A model generated the notes under the pieces. That model worked only from the letters and a program-made list of their open reading frames with translations. It searched no databases and was not told the origin of the DNA. Position numbers and translations under genes: made by a program. Below are positions 8,830 to 18,274 of a stretch of DNA of 43,823 nt, piece by piece. Position 1 is the stretch's first letter, and each line of letters begins with the position of its first letter. The DNA is from Streptomyces sp. NRRL S-31 (GTDB taxonomy: Bacteria; Actinomycetota; Actinomycetes; Streptomycetales; Streptomycetaceae). The DNA lies in contig NZ_JOCB01000075.1 in the NCBI RefSeq assembly GCF_000718775.1, positions 1-43,823 of the forward strand. Direction: 5' to 3'.

Positions 8830-10377
8830 TCAGCCGGTCGCCTGGGCCCTGGCCTCCTTCCAGCGCCCGGGCAGCTCCTCCTCCAGCCGCGCCGCCCGCG
8901 CCTCCTCCCTGCCGTACAGCAGCCCGTACGTGAACGCGCTCTCCCCCGCCGCGTGGGCCACCGCCGCGAGTTCGCGCAGGGCGCGGCGGGCCATGACGCT
9001 GTCCTGGTGGTCGCCGAGCAGGGTGGTCAGGGATTTCATGGCCCGGCTGAGCAAGCGGGCGTCGGCGCCGAGGGCCTCGGTGGCGGCCTCCGCGGCGTAC
9101 CGGGTGCGCTTGGCCTTCTTGCGGGCCTCGTGCAGGGCGAGGTCGCGGTCCTTCCCCGCCGGCTGGTCGAGCGCGTGCTCCATCTTGGCTTTCAGCTTCT
9201 TCTCGTCCTTGCGCACGGCCTTGGCGAGCGCCTTGCCGGGCTTTCCGCCGGCCGCCCCGCGCAGCGGCGGGTCGGCGAGCAGGCTGTCCAGGGCGTCCAG
9301 CAGGGCCAGGTAGCGACGGGAGTCGAGGATGCCGGTCAGATGGGCGTGGGCGCCGCCGTGCCGGGCGTCGGCCCAGGCGGTGAGGCGTTCGCGGACGGGG
9401 CCGGTGACGAGGTCGGGCGGGAGGGCGTCGAGGGCGGTCAGCAGGCGGTCGGCCAGCACCTCCTGGTCGCGGTCGACGCCCAGCTCGCCGGCGAGCCACT
9501 TCAGGTCGGCGCCGACGGGGCCGGTGACGGCGCGGTCGAGGATGCCGGTGAAGGTGCGCAGGGTGCTGCGGGCGCGGCGGGTGGCGACCCGCATGCGGTG
9601 CACCGCGTCGGGGAGGTCACGGCGGACGGCGGGGTCGAGTTCGACCAGTGCGTCGCGCTGGGCGCGGAGGTAGGCGAGGACGTGGTCGCCGGCCGTCACG
9701 GGCTTGGCGGGCTTGGCCCGTTCGGCGGGTTTGGCGGGCTCGGACGGCGCGGGCTTCTTCCCGCGCCGGTGCTCGGCGGGGCTCCCGGTCTGTTCCAGGG
9801 CGCGGGCCAGTTTGGACGGGGAGGCGGACGGTCGTACGCCCGCCGCGCGCAGCCGTTTCTCCAGCTGGTCGAGGAGGGCCGGGTCGCCTCCGTCGGCCAG
9901 TTCCACCTCGATCTCGGTCCACTGGGCGGCCCCGCCTGCGCCGGTGAGCCGCTCGGCGGTCACGGTGTCGACGCTCGCCTCGGCCAGCAGGGTGCCCTCC
10001 GTGTCGACCAGGTGCCGGACGTCCCGGGCGGAGCGCAGCCGGACCAGGGGAACCAGTGCGCGGTCCCGGACCCGGGAGCGGACCAGGGCGGCGATCTCCT
10101 CGGGGACGGTGTCGGAGAGCGGGGCCCGGATCTCGTCGCGGACTCCGGGGGCGACCGGGAACTTCAGGTGCCAGCCGGCGTCGGAGCCGCCGGTGCGGCG
10201 GCGCAGCGTGAGCGAGGCCGCGGCCAGGCGTTCGTCGGCGGTGTCGTAGTACGTCGCGTCCAGGTCGACCAGGCCCTTGTCGAGGACCGCGGCCACCCCG
10301 CCCGTGCCGGTCAGGTCGGGCAGCCCGCTCTCGTCGGATTCGTATTTGCGCTCGATCTCGCGTTTCGCATCCGCCAT
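8830..10377 (-). CDS. CYTH and CHAD domain-containing protein
   Basis: 515 aa. Seen: an N-terminal CYTH domain (~5-200) with the EIERKY signature and alternating Arg/Lys/Glu strands (TLRRRTGG, WHLKFPV) that line the triphosphate tunnel; an Ala/Lys/Pro linker (~205-225); and a helical CHAD domain (~225-505) with conserved His and Arg/Lys (VHRMRVATRRARSTLRTF, ARKKAKRTRYAAEA). Known: CYTH proteins hydrolyse triphosphates and need divalent metal; CHAD domains bind polyphosphate. Inferred: a cytoplasmic inorganic triphosphatase or polyphosphate-associated phosphatase. Start ATG 10375-10377. The neighbouring rodA stop is 178 bp upstream, so it probably has its own promoter. Confidence 0.9.
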   Translation of the reverse strand: MADAKREIERKYESDESGLPDLTGTGGVAAVLDKGLVDLDATYYDTADERLAAASLTLRRRTGGSDAGWHLKFPVAPGVRDEIRAPLSDTVPEEIAALVRSRVRDRALVPLVRLRSARDVRHLVDTEGTLLAEASVDTVTAERLTGAGGAAQWTEIEVELADGGDPALLDQLEKRLRAAGVRPSASPSKLARALEQTGSPAEHRRGKKPAPSEPAKPAERAKPAKPVTAGDHVLAYLRAQRDALVELDPAVRRDLPDAVHRMRVATRRARSTLRTFTGILDRAVTGPVGADLKWLAGELGVDRDQEVLADRLLTALDALPPDLVTGPVRERLTAWADARHGGAHAHLTGILDSRRYLALLDALDSLLADPPLRGAAGGKPGKALAKAVRKDEKKLKAKMEHALDQPAGKDRDLALHEARKKAKRTRYAAEAATEALGADARLLSRAMKSLTTLLGDHQDSVMARRALRELAAVAHAAGESAFTYGLLYGREEARAARLEEELPGRWKEARAQATG

Positions 10378-10555
10378 GCACCGAATCTAGTGGGCGGGAG
10401 GGCGGTGCGGCAGGGGCCGCCGGGGGTGAGGGGCCGGGAGTCCCCGCCTTTCACCCCGGCGAACGTCCGCCGGCCGTGCTCCTGCCGGGCATCCGCCGGG
10501 CTTCCCACCGGTCCTCCTGCGCTTCCCGCCGCCGCTGCCTCCCGTGCCCGGTGGT

Positions 10556-11752
10556 TCACGCCGACATCGGCCGCTGCACCTTGATCGACTGGAGCAGGCC
10601 GATCGCGACCCAGACCGCGAACATGGACGAGCCGCCGTACGACACGAACGGCAGGGGCAGACCGGTGACCGGCATGATGCCGAGGGTCATGCCGATGTTC
10701 TCGAAGGACTGGAAGGCGAACCAGGCGACGATGCCGGCGGCCACGATCGTCCCGTACAGCTCGGTCGAGTCACGCGCTATGCGGCAGGCACGCCACAGGA
10801 CGACGCCGAGCAGGAAGATGATCAGGCCCGCGCCGAGGAAGCCCAGCTCCTCCCCCGCGACCGTGAAGACGAAGTCCGTCTGCTGCTCGGGCACGAACTG
10901 GCCGGTGGTCTGCGAGCCGTGGAAGAGGCCGGCGCCGGTGAGCCCGCCGGAGCCGATGGCGATGCGGGCCTGGTTGGTGTTGTAGCCGACGCCCGACGGG
11001 TCCAGGTCCGGGTTGGCGAAGGCCGCGAACCGGTTGATCTGGTACTCGTCCAGGATGTGCAGCTGCCAGATCGCGACGCAGCCGATCACACCGGTGAGGA
11101 GCAGGCCGAAGACCCAGCGGTTGGAGGCGCCGGAGGCGAGCAGCACGCCCAGGATGATCGCCACCATGGCCAGCACCGAGCCGAGGTCCGGCATGAGCAG
11201 CAGGATCATGATCGGTACGGTGGCCAGGCACAGCGCCTGGAAGACGGTCCGGTGGTCGGGGTACGGCTTGTCGCCCGCGTCCACCCGCGCGGCCAGCAGC
11301 ATCGACATGCCGAGGATGATCGAGACCTTGAGGAACTCGGCGGGCTGGAGCGAGAAGCCGCCGATGACGAGCCAGTTGCGCTGGCCGTTGATCGTCGCGC
11401 CGAGCGGGGTGAGGACGACCAGGGCGAGCAGCACCGACAGGCCGTAGAGGATCGGCACCGCGTTGCGCAGGGCCCGGTGGCCGAGCCAGAGCGTGCCCGT
11501 CATCAGGGCGACCCCGATGCCGAGGTTCATCAGATGGCGGGCCAGGAAGTAGTACGGGTCGCCCTGGTTCAGCTCGGTGCGGTTTCGGGTCGCCGAGTAG
11601 ACCAGCAGGGAGCCCATCAGGGACAGCGCGGTGGCCGCCAGCAGCATGGGCCAGTCCAGCCGGCGGGTGAGCGAGTCGCGGGCGAAGATCCTGGTCCAGC
11701 CGGCCCGCTCGGGGCCGTACCCGGAGACGGAGAAGCTGTTCGCGCCGGTCAT
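10556..11752 (-). CDS. rodA: RodA/FtsW family peptidoglycan glycosyltransferase
   Basis: 398 aa SEDS-family integral membrane protein with about ten spans. It polymerises lipid II glycan strands together with the class B penicillin-binding protein encoded next to it. Seen: family blocks LVIGGFSLQPAEFLK, the extracellular loop with DEYQINRFAAFANPDLDP that holds the conserved acidic residue, and the C-terminal NIGMTLGIMPVTGLPLPFVSYGGSS signature. The ATG at 11750-11752 overlaps the pbp2 stop by 4 bp, so the two are translationally coupled. This gene corresponds to the one called sfr in S. coelicolor. In Streptomyces the Mre-linked machinery matters mainly for sporulation and spore-wall formation. 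Confidence 0.95.
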   Translation of the reverse strand: MTGANSFSVSGYGPERAGWTRIFARDSLTRRLDWPMLLAATALSLMGSLLVYSATRNRTELNQGDPYYFLARHLMNLGIGVALMTGTLWLGHRALRNAVPILYGLSVLLALVVLTPLGATINGQRNWLVIGGFSLQPAEFLKVSIILGMSMLLAARVDAGDKPYPDHRTVFQALCLATVPIMILLLMPDLGSVLAMVAIILGVLLASGASNRWVFGLLLTGVIGCVAIWQLHILDEYQINRFAAFANPDLDPSGVGYNTNQARIAIGSGGLTGAGLFHGSQTTGQFVPEQQTDFVFTVAGEELGFLGAGLIIFLLGVVLWRACRIARDSTELYGTIVAAGIVAWFAFQSFENIGMTLGIMPVTGLPLPFVSYGGSSMFAVWVAIGLLQSIKVQRPMSA

Positions 11753-14001
11753 GAGGGCATCCTCCGGCCGCCCCTGCCGCGGGGCCGTCTGCGGGTGTCG
11801 CGGTTGCCCGTGCCGGGCGAGGCGGTGGTGCCCGCGGGCTGCTGGTCGTCGCCGTTGGTCGGGTTGTTCTTCTGGGCGGCCTCGGCGTCCTTCGCCGGGT
11901 CGCCGCCCACCTTGGGGGCGGCGATGGTGCCGTCCGCGCGGACCTTGGGCAGATCCTGCTGCGGCTGGGGCAGCAGCGCCTTCTTGTCGTCGACGGAGCC
12001 GTCGCCCTGGACGCCGTAGAGCGCGCTGTAGATGTTGCGCACGGCCTCGCCGGAGGCGCCGGAACCCGTACCGGCCTGGGCGATCGTCATGATCACCGTG
12101 TAGTCCTTGGAGTAGGTGGCGAGCCAGGACGTGGTCTGCTTGCCGTAGACCTCGGCCGTACCGGTCTTGGCGTGCAGCGGGATCTTGTCCTGTGGCCAGC
12201 CGCCGAACTTCCAGGCCGCCGTACCGCGGGTGATGACGCCCGCGAAGGCGTCGTCCATGCCCTTGAGGGTGGCCTGGCTGACCGGCAGCTTCCCGCGCTT
12301 CTTCGGCTTGATCTCCCGCACGGTCCTGCCGTCGGCGCTGATGATCGCCTTGCCGATGGTCGGCCGGTACATCGTGCCGCCGTTGGCGACGGCGCCGTAG
12401 ATCACCGCCTCCTGGATCGGGGTGACGAGCGTGTCACCCTGGCCGATGGAGTAGTTGATCGAGTCGCCCTCGCGCATCTTGTTGCCCTCGAGGCAGTTCT
12501 CGTAGGCGATCTTCTCGACGTAGGAGCCGTCCTTCTTGCCGGATCGGCACCAGGCGTCCTTGTTGGCCTTCCAGTAGTCCAGCTTCCAACGGCGGTCCGG
12601 CACCCGGCCGGTGACCTCGTTGGGCAGGTCGACGCCGGTCTCGCTGCCGAGGCCGAACTGGTGGGCGGCCTTGTAGAAGTAGTCCTTCGGCTGGCCCTTC
12701 TTGGGGTTGATGCCGCCGTCCTTCTTCCACTCCTTGTCCGCGAGGCCGTAGAAGACGGTGTCGCAGGAGACCTCCAGGGCGCGGCCGAGGGAGATGGGGC
12801 CGAAGTTCTCGCCCTCGAAGTTCTTGAAGACCTGGCCGCCCACCGAGTAGGAGCTGGTGCACGGGTAACTGCCGTCGAAGGGGTAGCCGGCCTCGACGGC
12901 GGCGGCCGTGGAGACCACCTTGAACGTCGAGCCGGGCGCGGCCTGACCCTGTATGGCCCGGTTGAGCAGCGGGTAGTCCGAGTCCTTGCCGGTGAGGGCC
13001 TTGTAGTCCTTGGCGGAGATGCCGCCGACCCAGACGTTCGGGTCGTACGTCGGTGCGGAGGCCATGGCGACGATCCGGCCGGTCTTGGCCTCCATCACCA
13101 CGACGGCGCCGGAGTCGGCCTTGTAGTTCGTCCCGGTGATCTTGTCGAACTGCTGGCGGGCGACCTTCATCGCCTTGTCCAGCTCGTACTCCGCGACCCG
13201 CTGGACCCGGGAGTCGATGCTGGTGACCAGATTCGAACCGGGCTCGGCCGCGTCCGACTCGGCCTTGCCGATGACCCGGCCGAGGTTGTCCACCTCGTAG
13301 CGGGTGACGCCGGCCTTGCCGCGCAGCACCTTGTCGTACGTCCGCTCCAGGCCGGAGCGTCCGACCATGTCGGAGCGGAGGTAGGGCGAGTCGCTGTCCT
13401 TGGCCTGCTGGATCTCGTCGTCGGTGACGGGCGAGAGGTAGCCCAGCACCTGCGCGGTGTTGGACTTGCCGGGGGCCGGGTAGCGCCGGACGGCCTCGGG
13501 CTCGGCGGTGATCCCGGGGAAGTCCTCGGAGCGCTCACGGATCTGGAGGGCCTGCTTGGCCGTGGCCTCGTCGGTGATGGGGATCGGCTGGTAGGGCGAG
13601 CCGTTCCAGCAGGGCTGGGGGGTCTTGGCGTCGCACAGCCGGACCTTCCGCGCGACCTCGGTGGCGCTCATGCCGAGGACGCCGGCCAGCTTGGCGAGGA
13701 CGGCCTTGCCGCCGTCCCGCTGCTTGAGCAGGTCGGTGCGGGAGGCGGAGACCACCAGGCGGGTCTCGTTGTCCGCGAGGGGCACACCGCGGGCGTCCAG
13801 GATGTCGCCGCGCACGGCGGCGTCGACCACCTGCTGGACGTGGTTGCCGGACGCCTTCTTCTGGTACTCCGCGCCCTCCCGGATCTGGAGGTACCACAGC
13901 CGGCCGCCGAGCGTGCCGAGGAGGGACAGGACGAGGATCTGGATCACGACGAGCCGGATCTGGACCCGTGGGGTCCGTCCGGTCTCGGGGATGTTGGTCA
14001 C
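11749..14001 (-). CDS. mrdA: Penicillin-binding protein 2 (class B transpeptidase)
   Basis: 750 aa bitopic membrane protein. Seen: cytoplasmic tail and one N-terminal span (~14-40); PBP dimerisation region (~60-250) with a cysteine-containing insertion; and the transpeptidase domain with the active-site S358-TFK, S412-C-D in the place of the SxN motif, and K612-TGTAE. The C-terminal ~90 residues are a Pro/Lys/Gln-rich tail. It cross-links peptide stems in the peptidoglycan made by RodA. Residues 465-520 contain a Cys-bearing insertion (DAWCRSGKK ... ENCLEGN) that may form a disulphide outside the membrane. It follows mreD after a 311-bp repeat-filled gap. Confidence 0.95.
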   Translation of the reverse strand: MTNIPETGRTPRVQIRLVVIQILVLSLLGTLGGRLWYLQIREGAEYQKKASGNHVQQVVDAAVRGDILDARGVPLADNETRLVVSASRTDLLKQRDGGKAVLAKLAGVLGMSATEVARKVRLCDAKTPQPCWNGSPYQPIPITDEATAKQALQIRERSEDFPGITAEPEAVRRYPAPGKSNTAQVLGYLSPVTDDEIQQAKDSDSPYLRSDMVGRSGLERTYDKVLRGKAGVTRYEVDNLGRVIGKAESDAAEPGSNLVTSIDSRVQRVAEYELDKAMKVARQQFDKITGTNYKADSGAVVVMEAKTGRIVAMASAPTYDPNVWVGGISAKDYKALTGKDSDYPLLNRAIQGQAAPGSTFKVVSTAAAVEAGYPFDGSYPCTSSYSVGGQVFKNFEGENFGPISLGRALEVSCDTVFYGLADKEWKKDGGINPKKGQPKDYFYKAAHQFGLGSETGVDLPNEVTGRVPDRRWKLDYWKANKDAWCRSGKKDGSYVEKIAYENCLEGNKMREGDSINYSIGQGDTLVTPIQEAVIYGAVANGGTMYRPTIGKAIISADGRTVREIKPKKRGKLPVSQATLKGMDDAFAGVITRGTAAWKFGGWPQDKIPLHAKTGTAEVYGKQTTSWLATYSKDYTVIMTIAQAGTGSGASGEAVRNIYSALYGVQGDGSVDDKKALLPQPQQDLPKVRADGTIAAPKVGGDPAKDAEAAQKNNPTNGDDQQPAGTTASPGTGNRDTRRRPRGRGGRRMPS

Positions 14002-14040
14002 TGCGGCTGTCTCCCCCTCTCAGTGCGTGGACGTCTGTGC

Positions 14041-14220
14041 GCGGTACGGACGCGCGCGGTATGGATGCGCGCTGTGCGGGTGCACGTGGTGCGGACGCGT
14101 GTCGTGCGGACGTACGGAATACGGCGGTACGGAACGCGGCGGTACGGAACGCGGTCTCACCGGTCGCGGACGTACGGGATGCGGATGTGCGCGCGGTGGT
14201 CGCACGCGGGGCACCGGTGT
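14041..14220. repeat. 15-bp minisatellite between mreD and pbp2
   Basis: The 311-bp gap between mreD and pbp2 is filled by degenerate 15-bp units. Two perfect tandem copies of cggtacggaacgcgg lie at 14125-14139 and 14140-14154, with diverged copies on both sides. Because the unit is a multiple of three, all frames give five-residue periodic peptides. One frame (14316 to 14020, leftward) even starts in an ATGA overlap with the mreD stop. Codon third positions there are mixed, so I do not call a gene. Confidence 0.7.
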
Positions 14221-14312
14221 GCGGACCGCCCGCGCGTCTCCGCATGATGAACGACCGGCCTGTGAGCCCGCGTTCCGGGAGAGCCGCCTCGTTCGGGTGA
14301 ACCTCCCGGCGT

Positions 14313-14990
14313 TCACAGCCGCTTGACCCCCTTGATGCGGCCGACCCGGGCGGAACGGGTGCGGGCCTTGGCCTTCAGCGCGCCGAGGCCGCCGCGCTGG
14401 CCGCCGATGCGCAGGCCGGTGCCCGAGGAGAGCCAGCCGGAGGAGATGTCACCGGCCTTGGCCGCGGGCCCGCTCTCGGTGAGCGGGTCGTTGTCGGAGC
14501 GGCGGGCCAGCCACATGACCCCGGGGACCACGAACGGGGCGAGCAGCAGGTCGTACAGGGCGGCGGAGAACAGCAGCCCGGTCAGGCCGACATGGCGGGC
14601 GGCGGTGTCGCCGACCAGGGCGCCCACCCCGGCGTAGAGCAGGGTGGAGCCGACGGCGGCGGCGACCACGACGGCCATCGGGCCGGTCGCCGACTTCAGC
14701 CGGCCGTTCTCCGGCCGGACGAGCCCGGCGAAGTAGCCGGTGACGCACAGCACCAGGGCGTAGCGGCCGGCCGCGTGGTCGGCGGGCGGCGCCAGGTCGG
14801 CGAGCAGGCCGGCGCCGAACCCGACGAGGGCGCCGCCGACATGGCCGTACACCATCGCCAGGCCGAGGACGGTGAGCAGCAGCAGGTCGGGCACCGCGCC
14901 GGGCAGGTGCAGCCGCGCGAGGACGCTGACCTGGATCACCAGGGCCACGACGATCAGCGCGGTGGAGAGCACGATCCGGTTGACACGCAT
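14313..14990 (-). CDS. mreD: Rod shape-determining protein MreD
   Basis: 225 aa, about five membrane spans (residues ~5-170), with the family start MRVNRIVLSTALIVVALVIQ. The C-terminal ~50 residues are basic and cytoplasmic (KAKARTRSARVGRIKGVKRL). MreD links the cytoskeletal MreB and the periplasmic-side MreC to the peptidoglycan synthases. It begins 12 nt after mreC ends, so it lies in the same operon. Longer than the E. coli protein (162 aa) because of the basic tail. Confidence 0.93.
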   Translation of the reverse strand: MRVNRIVLSTALIVVALVIQVSVLARLHLPGAVPDLLLLTVLGLAMVYGHVGGALVGFGAGLLADLAPPADHAAGRYALVLCVTGYFAGLVRPENGRLKSATGPMAVVVAAAVGSTLLYAGVGALVGDTAARHVGLTGLLFSAALYDLLLAPFVVPGVMWLARRSDNDPLTESGPAAKAGDISSGWLSSGTGLRIGGQRGGLGALKAKARTRSARVGRIKGVKRL

Positions 14991-15002
14991 GGGATACGGC
15001 TC

Positions 15003-15965
15003 CTACTGCTGCTCGTCGGTGGCGGTCGCGGTGTCGGTGCCCGTGCCGGGCGCACCGGCCGACGGGGTGACCGTGACGGTCACCGTCGGCGTCGGGACCG
15101 GCTTCGGCTTGGCCGGGAGCACGGTGTCCCGCGGGTCCTTCTTCGGGGCCTGCACGACCACACCGACGATGTCGAGCTTGGTGAAGCCGACGTACGGGGT
15201 GACGCTGAGCGTGCGGGTGAGTCCGCCGCCGGAGGGGTCGACGCGGGAGACCACGCCGACCGGGACGCCGGGCACGAACGGCCGGTCGGCCTGCGAGCCG
15301 AAGGTGACGAGCCGGTCGCCCTTCTTCACCTCCGCCTTGCCGTTGAGCAGTTCGACGCGCAGCGGGCGGTCGCCCTGGCCGGAGGCGAAGCCGAGTTCGT
15401 CGTCACCCTCCATCCGGGTGCCGACGGTGAAGTCCGGGTCGTTGGCGAGCAGCACGGTGGAGGTGCCGGGGCCGACGGTGGTGACGCGGCCGACGAGGCC
15501 GTCGCCGTTGAGGACGGTCATGTCCCGCTTGATGCCGTCGTCGGCGCCCGCGTCGATGGTGATGGTCCAGGAGAAGCCCTGTGCCGACCCTATGGCGATG
15601 ACCTGGGCGCCCTTGATGCCGTACTGCCCCTCGCCGGCGATCTTCATCAGCTTGTCGAGTTGCTCCAGGCGGCTGCGGTTGCGGTCGTCGCTGCCCAGCT
15701 TGGCCTTGAGGGCCGCGTTCTCCTTCTCCAGCGCGGCGAGCCGGTCGTGCCGGCCGCCGGAGTCGCGGACGGCGGAGACGGCGTTGCCGACCGGGTCGAC
15801 CGCGGAGGACAGCCCGTCCTCGACCGGGCCGAACACCGCCGCGGCGGCGTGCCGGGCGCCGTCGACCGGGGAGTTGCGTCCTCCCCGGATGTCCACCGTG
15901 ATCAACGCGAACGCGATCGCGACCAACAGGACCAGGAGCAGCCGGCTCTCTTTCGTGTCCCTCAC
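15003..15965 (-). CDS. mreC: Rod shape-determining protein MreC
   Basis: About 320 aa from GTG 15963-15965 (MRDTKESRLLLVLL...), the start used by relatives. An in-frame ATG at 16052 would add 29 residues but has no ribosome-binding site. Seen: one N-terminal span (~8-25), a coiled coil (~70-105, LAALEKENAALKAKLG), the extracytoplasmic beta-barrel domain (to ~275; KKGDRLVTFGSQADRPFVPGVPVGVV) and a Thr/Pro/Val-rich C-terminal tail (VPTPTVTVTVTPSAGAP). MreC is the scaffold that connects MreB and MreD to PBP2. It is separated from mreB by a hairpin. Confidence 0.92.
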   Translation of the reverse strand: MRDTKESRLLLVLLVAIAFALITVDIRGGRNSPVDGARHAAAAVFGPVEDGLSSAVDPVGNAVSAVRDSGGRHDRLAALEKENAALKAKLGSDDRNRSRLEQLDKLMKIAGEGQYGIKGAQVIAIGSAQGFSWTITIDAGADDGIKRDMTVLNGDGLVGRVTTVGPGTSTVLLANDPDFTVGTRMEGDDELGFASGQGDRPLRVELLNGKAEVKKGDRLVTFGSQADRPFVPGVPVGVVSRVDPSGGGLTRTLSVTPYVGFTKLDIVGVVVQAPKKDPRDTVLPAKPKPVPTPTVTVTVTPSAGAPGTGTDTATATDEQQ

Positions 15966-16083
15966 AGTGCGGCGGCCGTGCCCTTCCTCAAGTAGGAATT
16001 CGTCGGGCCTCTGGAAAACGCGAATGGTGCGGCGCAAACCGGAGCGGCCCATTTGGGGGAGCTTATGCCTCTATATCAACGAT

Positions 16084-16117
16084 CCGCCGCACGAGAGGAG
16101 AACGTCTCGTACGGCGG
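16084..16117 (-). terminator. Hairpin between mreB and mreC
   Basis: Stem ccgccg + acgaga paired with tctcgt + cggcgg, one C-A mismatch, 8-nt loop. It lies 16 nt after the mreB stop. It probably terminates part of the mreB transcripts, giving more MreB than MreC/MreD. Confidence 0.65.
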
Positions 16118-16132
16118 AATCGAAGAGTCGCG

Positions 16133-17164
16133 TCATCTGCGCGGCTGGGCGTCCAGAACCTGCTGGAGTGCCTCGAACTCCTCGACGCACTTTCCGGAAC
16201 CGAGCGCGACGCTGTCCAGCGGGTCCTCGGCGATGTGGATCGGCATTCCGGTCTCCCGCCGCAGCCGCTCGTCGAGACCGCGCAGCAGTGCTCCGCCGCC
16301 GGTCAGAACGATTCCGCGGTCCATGATGTCGCCGGACAGCTCCGGCGGGCACTTGTCGAGGGTGGTCTTCACGGCGTCCACGATCGCGTTGACCGGTTCC
16401 TCGATCGCCTTGCGGACCTCGGCCGCCGAGATGACGACGGTCTTCGGCAGCCCGGACACCAGGTCCCGGCCGCGCACTTCGGTGTGCTCGTCGCTGTCGA
16501 GGTCGTACGCCGAACCGATGGTGATCTTGATCTGTTCGGCGGTGCGCTCGCCCAGCAGAAGGCTGTACTCCTTCTTGATGTACTGGATGATCGCGTTGTC
16601 CAGCTCGTCGCCGGCGACCCGGATGGACTGGGCGGTGACGATGCCGCCGAGCGAGATGACCGCGACCTCCGTGGTGCCGCCGCCGATGTCCACCACCATG
16701 TTGCCCGTGGCCTCGTGGACCGGCAGTCCGGAGCCGATGGCGGCGGCCATGGGTTCCTCGATGATGTGCACCTGGCGGGCGCCCGCCTGCGAGGACGCCT
16801 CGATGACCGCGCGGCGCTCGACGCCCGTGATGCCGGAGGGCACGCAGACGACGACCCGCGGCCGGGCCAGGTACCGCCGCTTGTGGATCTTCAGGATGAA
16901 GTAGCGGAGCATCCGCTCGGTGATCTCGAAGTCGGCGATGACGCCGTCCTTCAGCGGGCGGACGGCCACGATGTTGCCCGGGGTCCGGCCGATCATCTTC
17001 TTCGCTTCGGCACCGACCGCGAGGATCCCACCCGTGTTGGTGTTGATCGCCACGACGGACGGCTCGTTCAGGACGATCCCGCGACCCCTGACGTACACCA
17101 GCGTGTTGGCGGTCCCGAGGTCGACAGCCATGTCACGGCCGATGAACGACATTGAGTTCCCCAT
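16133..17164 (-). CDS. mreB: Rod shape-determining protein MreB
   Basis: 343 aa actin-like ATPase that forms membrane-associated filaments. Seen: phosphate-1 loop ([15 protein letters not shown]), phosphate-2 loop ([19 protein letters not shown]), adenosine motif ([14 protein letters not shown]), and the near-invariant sequence of Streptomyces MreB. Start taken as ATG 17162-17164 (MGNSMSF...); a second ATG four codons on (17152) is possible. First gene of the mreB-mreC-mreD-pbp2-rodA cluster. In Streptomyces, growth is apical and driven by DivIVA, and MreB acts mainly in spore-wall integrity. The 259-bp gap to ndk must hold its promoter, which I cannot place with confidence. Confidence 0.97.
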   Translation of the reverse strand: MGNSMSFIGRDMAVDLGTANTLVYVRGRGIVLNEPSVVAINTNTGGILAVGAEAKKMIGRTPGNIVAVRPLKDGVIADFEITERMLRYFILKIHKRRYLARPRVVVCVPSGITGVERRAVIEASSQAGARQVHIIEEPMAAAIGSGLPVHEATGNMVVDIGGGTTEVAVISLGGIVTAQSIRVAGDELDNAIIQYIKKEYSLLLGERTAEQIKITIGSAYDLDSDEHTEVRGRDLVSGLPKTVVISAAEVRKAIEEPVNAIVDAVKTTLDKCPPELSGDIMDRGIVLTGGGALLRGLDERLRRETGMPIHIAEDPLDSVALGSGKCVEEFEALQQVLDAQPRR

Positions 17165-17423
17165 CCGGATTCATCTGGCCGGCCTGCGTATGTGAGGGCA
17201 TATCAGGTCGGCGAGGCGGGTGCTGTGACGTGAAGGCTTCCATCGTAAACGCGCCTGCACGAACACTGCGCGAGGGTCTCCGCCATTGTCACCGGATGGC
17301 GTGCCGCCCCGCTTGTGGAGACGGGCGTTCGGGGACGCGCGTTCCCTCAATCGCCGGTACTCATGCCGGGAAGAACGAGGCCCGGGAGCGGTCCCCCGAT
17401 TCCCCGGCCTCGGGTCGTCCGGG

Positions 17424-17837
17424 TTACACGTGGCCCGGGAAGAAGAGCTTCACCTCGCGCTCGGCGGACTCCTCCGAGTCCGAGGCGTGGATCAGGTTCT
17501 CCCGGACGATCACACCGAAGTCACCGCGGATCGAGCCGGGCGGGGCGGCGATCGGGTCGGTCGGGCCGGCGAGCGCGCGCACGCCCTCGATCACCCGCTC
17601 GCCCTCCACGATCAGGGCGACGACCGGGCCGGAGGACATGAACTCGACCAGCGGCTCGTAGAACGGCTTGCCGACGTGCTCGCCGTAGTGCTGCTCCAGC
17701 GTGCCGCGGTCCAGGGTGCGCAGCTCCAGCGCGGTGATCTGCCAGCCGGCCTTGCGCTCGATCCGGCTGATGATCTCGCCGGTCAGGCCACGACGGACGG
17801 CGTCGGGCTTGAGGAGGACGAGGGTGCGCTGGCTCAC
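17424..17837 (-). CDS. ndk: Nucleoside diphosphate kinase
   Basis: 137 aa, normal length. Transfers the gamma-phosphate from ATP to nucleoside diphosphates through a phosphohistidine. Seen: the substrate-binding start TLVLLKPDAVRRGL and the active-site H117 in RENLIHASDSEESAEREV. GTG start at 17835-17837 with AAGGAG 6 nt upstream. It lies 66 nt downstream of the DUF4233 gene and probably belongs to the folC-DUF4233-ndk unit. Confidence 0.97.
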   Translation of the reverse strand: MSQRTLVLLKPDAVRRGLTGEIISRIERKAGWQITALELRTLDRGTLEQHYGEHVGKPFYEPLVEFMSSGPVVALIVEGERVIEGVRALAGPTDPIAAPPGSIRGDFGVIVRENLIHASDSEESAEREVKLFFPGHV

Positions 17838-17903
17838 GGGAGACTCCTTACGCGACGTGCGGGGTGCGGTGGGATGAGGTTACAGGGCGTATCGGGGCGC
17901 CTG

Positions 17904-18266
17904 TTACGCAGCGTCAGCCGTGGAGGAGGAGGACCCGGCCTGCGCCGCGAAGCGGGCCTTCGCCTCGTCCACCTTTCTCCCGAAGTGCACCGAAGCCCAC
18001 CACAGGGCCGCGAAGACCGCGCCCATGAAGTACATGGTCGGGACGAAGACGCCGGAGGCGATCAGGGCGATCTGGAGGGCCCAGCCGAGGGCCACCCCGC
18101 CGGGGCGGGTCACCACACCGCACAGCAGCAGGCACAGCACCATGGCGATGCCGCTGACCAGCCACACCGTCGACCCGGACAGGTCCGGGTCCTTCATGGC
18201 GACGAGCCCGGCGAAACCGATCACGAAGAACTCGCCGAGCAGGGTCGACGCGCAGAGCGTACGCAT
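17904..18266 (-). CDS. DUF4233 membrane protein
   Basis: 120 aa with about four membrane spans and a short charged C-terminus ending in a Ser-rich tail. Begins MRTLCASTLLGEFFVIGFAGLVA, the conserved opening of DUF4233. The family always sits beside folC in actinobacteria; no function is known. The start codon lies 8 nt after the folC stop with AGGA in between, so it is co-translated with folC. Confidence 0.9.
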   Translation of the reverse strand: MRTLCASTLLGEFFVIGFAGLVAMKDPDLSGSTVWLVSGIAMVLCLLLCGVVTRPGGVALGWALQIALIASGVFVPTMYFMGAVFAALWWASVHFGRKVDEAKARFAAQAGSSSSTADAA

Positions 18267-18274
18267 GGTCGTCC

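Noticed and set aside
14020..14316. 98-codon Pro/Arg/His-rich frame overlapping the mreD stop
   Set aside because: The five-residue periodicity comes from the 15-bp DNA repeat and third positions are mixed. Kept only as a remark in the repeat finding.
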